Positions 61,926 through 64,000 of a stretch of 64,000 bases of DNA are shown one piece after another. Under the pieces are notes generated by a model that was given only the letters and a program-made list of their open reading frames with translations, made no database searches and was not told the origin of the DNA. Position 1 is the first letter of the stretch; every line of letters starts with the position of its first letter. The stretch spans positions 15,804,712-15,868,711 of the forward strand of contig NC_030679.2 in NCBI RefSeq assembly GCF_000004195.4. Direction: 5' to 3'. This DNA is from Xenopus tropicalis. Lineage: Eukaryota > Chordata > Amphibia > Anura > Pipidae. The position numbers and the translations under genes are program-made.

Positions 61926-61937
61926 GAGGTTGGAGGA

Positions 61938-63299
61938 GTGTTTAAACTAGACAAGGGGGGGGTGGGTGAGCTAGAATTCCATGGGAAAATTAGTGTAGAC
62001 GGGGTAGGGGGACTAGCAAAGGGTTGTGGGGGAGGAGTGAGGGGGGCATATAGTTTATCAGATAAGGAGCTTCCGTTACAAGGAAAGCAGTCTCATAATT
62101 GCCTTAGCTCTAATTCTCCCTTAGCTAATGTAAACATCAGAGGGAGAAGTAATAATCTCCGCTGCATGCTGGCTAATGCGCGTAGCTTGTCGGGTAAATT
62201 AGGGGAGCTGCAAGCTATTGCATGTATTGAAAATTATGATTTAATAGGTATCACTGAGACCTGGTGGGATGATAAATGCGACTGGGCTGTGAATTTAAAT
62301 GGTTATACACTTTTTAGGAGGGACAGAGAGATTAAAAAGGGTGGAGGGGTTTGTCTTTACGTAAAGTCAGACTTAAAGCCATGTAATAAAGACATTACCA
62401 ATGAAAACGTCGAATCTCTTTGGGTAGAAATTTCAGTAGGGCTGAAGGTCACAAAGAAAATGATCATTGGTGTATGTTATAAACCACCCCGTATAGATGA
62501 GGGGGATGAGGCCCAGCTATTGTTGCAAATGGAGGAGGCTTCAAAACTGGGTCAAGTTGTTGTTATGGGGGACTTTAATTATCCGGACATTGACTGGAGT
62601 AATGGGGTGGCTAAGTCAGAAAAAGCTAGTAGGTTTGTAAATATGCTAAATGACAACTTTTTATTTCAGGCAGTTCAAGAACCCACTAGGAATGACGCTA
62701 TTTTGGACCTGGTGATTTCTAATAATAATGAACTTATCTCTAACATTTGTGTGGGTGAGCATTTGGGGAACAGTGATCACAACATGGTCTCCTTTGAGAT
62801 AATGCTGCAGAGACAGCGCTATAAGGGAGTAACTAAAACACTCAATTTTAGACGTGCAGACTTTGCCAGTATAAGGGCATCTCTGCAATGTGTCAACTGG
62901 GAAAGGCTTTTCATGGGGTTAGACACAGAAGGAAAATGGAACATCTTTAAAACATTGCTTTGTAGGTATACACAACAGTATATCCCCCTAGTAAGCAAGG
63001 AGAGGCATCGCAAAGCAAAACCTTTATGGCTGAATAAAAGTGTTATTGTCGAGGTTGGTAAGAAAAAACGTGCTTTTAGGGCATTCAAGTTAGCTGGGAC
63101 AGCGGAAACTTTCATCAGGTACAAGGAAGCAAATAAAGCATGCAAAAAAGCTATCAGGCAAGCTAAAATAGAGATGGAAAGGGATATTGCAGCTAGGAGT
63201 AAAAAGAATCCAAAATTATTTTTTAATTATGTGAATAGTAAAAAAAATGAAGCAAGAAGGGGTGGGAACTTTATTATCACGGGGGGGTACGTTGGTTGA
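61938..63299 (+). pseudogene. CR1/L2-like LINE ORF2, endonuclease part
   Basis: An AP-type endonuclease: MLANARSLSGKLGELQAI, DLIGITETWW (catalytic Glu), GGGVCLYVKS, GVCYKPP, VVVMGDFNYPDIDW (Asp-x-Asn), NDAILDLVIS and LGNSDHNMVSFEI (the Ser-Asp-His end motif). All residues expected for metal-dependent nicking are present. The frame breaks at about 63285 in a run of seven G (ATCACGGGGGGGTACG). After the break the same protein continues in another frame. This is the only copy in the window with the 5' half. Confidence 0.92.
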
Positions 63300-64000
63300 T
63301 GAAAACGGGGAAAAAGCTGAAATTTTGAACTCTTATTTTTCATCTGTCTATACATCTGAGGAGCCAGATAATGAAGGCTTCCCTTGTAATATGCCCAGTT
63401 CTAGTAATTTAGCTACTGACGCATGGGTCACTCGGGAGGAAATTCAAAAGAGACTTGAACATGTAAAGGTAAACAAAGGTCCAGGGCAGGATGGGATTCA
63501 TCCCAGGGTATTAAATGAGCTGAGCGCTGTGATTGCCAAACCTCTTCACTTAATTTTTCAGGATTCATTGAGGTCTGGCATGGTGCCAAGAGACTGGCGG
63601 ATTGCTAATGTGGTGCCGTTATTTAAAAAGGGATCCCATTCTCAGCCTGAAAACTATAGGCCTGTTAGTCTGACATCAGTAGTAGGAAAACTTTTGGAAG
63701 GGGTAATAAGGGATAGGGTACTTGAATACATTGCAGTTCACAATACTATTAGTTTGTGCCAGCATGGGTTTATGCGTAACAGATCTTGCCAGACTAATTT
63801 AGTTGCCTTTTATGAGGAGGTGAGTAGGAACCTTGATGCTGGAATGGCAGTTGATGTCATCTACTTGGACTTTGCTAAAGCGTTTGATACAGTACCTCAC
63901 AGAAGGTTAATGATCAAATTAAGGAATATTGGCCTAGAACATAATATTTGTAATTGGATAGAGAACTGGCTGAAGGATAGAGTACAAAGAGTGGTTGTAA
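63290..64000 (+). pseudogene. Same LINE, start of the reverse transcriptase (cut by window end)
   Basis: Continues from 63290 in the second frame: [92 protein letters not shown] and [19 protein letters not shown] (motif A intact). It runs off the window before motif B. Apart from the G-run slip it is the best preserved LINE copy here. Confidence 0.9.

Overview
The window is vertebrate nuclear DNA, most likely from a pipid frog of the Xenopus type. Evidence: two split vertebrate genes with conventional splice sites, and a dense load of repeats typical of Xenopus (TTAA-flanked Kolobok/T2-type palindromic MITEs, Harbinger MITEs with TWA target duplications, Tc1, DIRS, CR1/L2-like and L1/Tx1-like LINEs). 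I cannot tell the species from the sequence. There is no bacterial-type gene organisation, no RNA gene and no CRISPR array.

Two convergent host genes are complete. On the + strand, seven coding exons at 10622-14898 rebuild a 401-codon class I sirtuin of the SIRT3 type, with a polyadenylation signal at 15369. On the - strand, ten coding exons from 57474 down to 20535 rebuild a 533-residue RIC8B, the chaperone and exchange factor for Gs/Golf alpha subunits. All exon phases join without a frame break in both models. Canonical SIRT3 is, as I recall, linked to RIC8A in mammals, so a SIRT3-like gene tail-to-tail with RIC8B suggests the whole-genome-duplication partner of that pair, i.e. the fish/amphibian SIRT3.2 lineage. 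Each gene has one intron that appears to start with GC.

Layout. 1-2990: short tandem repeats and non-coding DNA. 3018-6540: a large array of about 80-bp units, broken by inserts and by a repeated copy of its own flank. 6560-10620: non-coding. 10622-15400: SIRT3.2-like gene. 15470-17000: decayed LINE on the - strand. 18295-19842: a hAT element that landed in the second base of a T2 MITE and carries its own minisatellite. 20535-57474: RIC8B. Its introns hold a Kolobok/T2 MITE, Harbinger MITEs, a DIRS retrotransposon (25407-30831) with a damaged recombinase, a 6x60-bp array, several LINE pieces, an intact Tc1 transposon (37341-38942), a partial tandem duplication of exon 3 (about 41730-43400), more Kolobok and TIR elements, and a 40-bp VNTR (55836-57280) just inside intron 1. 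57475-60040: candidate promoter, then MITEs. 60415-64000: an L1/Tx1-type LINE remnant followed by the most complete CR1/L2-like LINE of the window (endonuclease plus the start of the RT), cut by the window edge.

Functionally the host genes are unrelated (mitochondrial-type NAD-dependent deacylase versus G-protein alpha chaperone). Their linkage is a matter of ancestry, not of pathway. No wholly new system could be supported. The best leads are the sirtuin/RIC8B linkage, the partial exon duplication with a live splice donor and a MITE at its breakpoint, the dispersed 130-bp unit touching a splice donor, and the intact Tc1.
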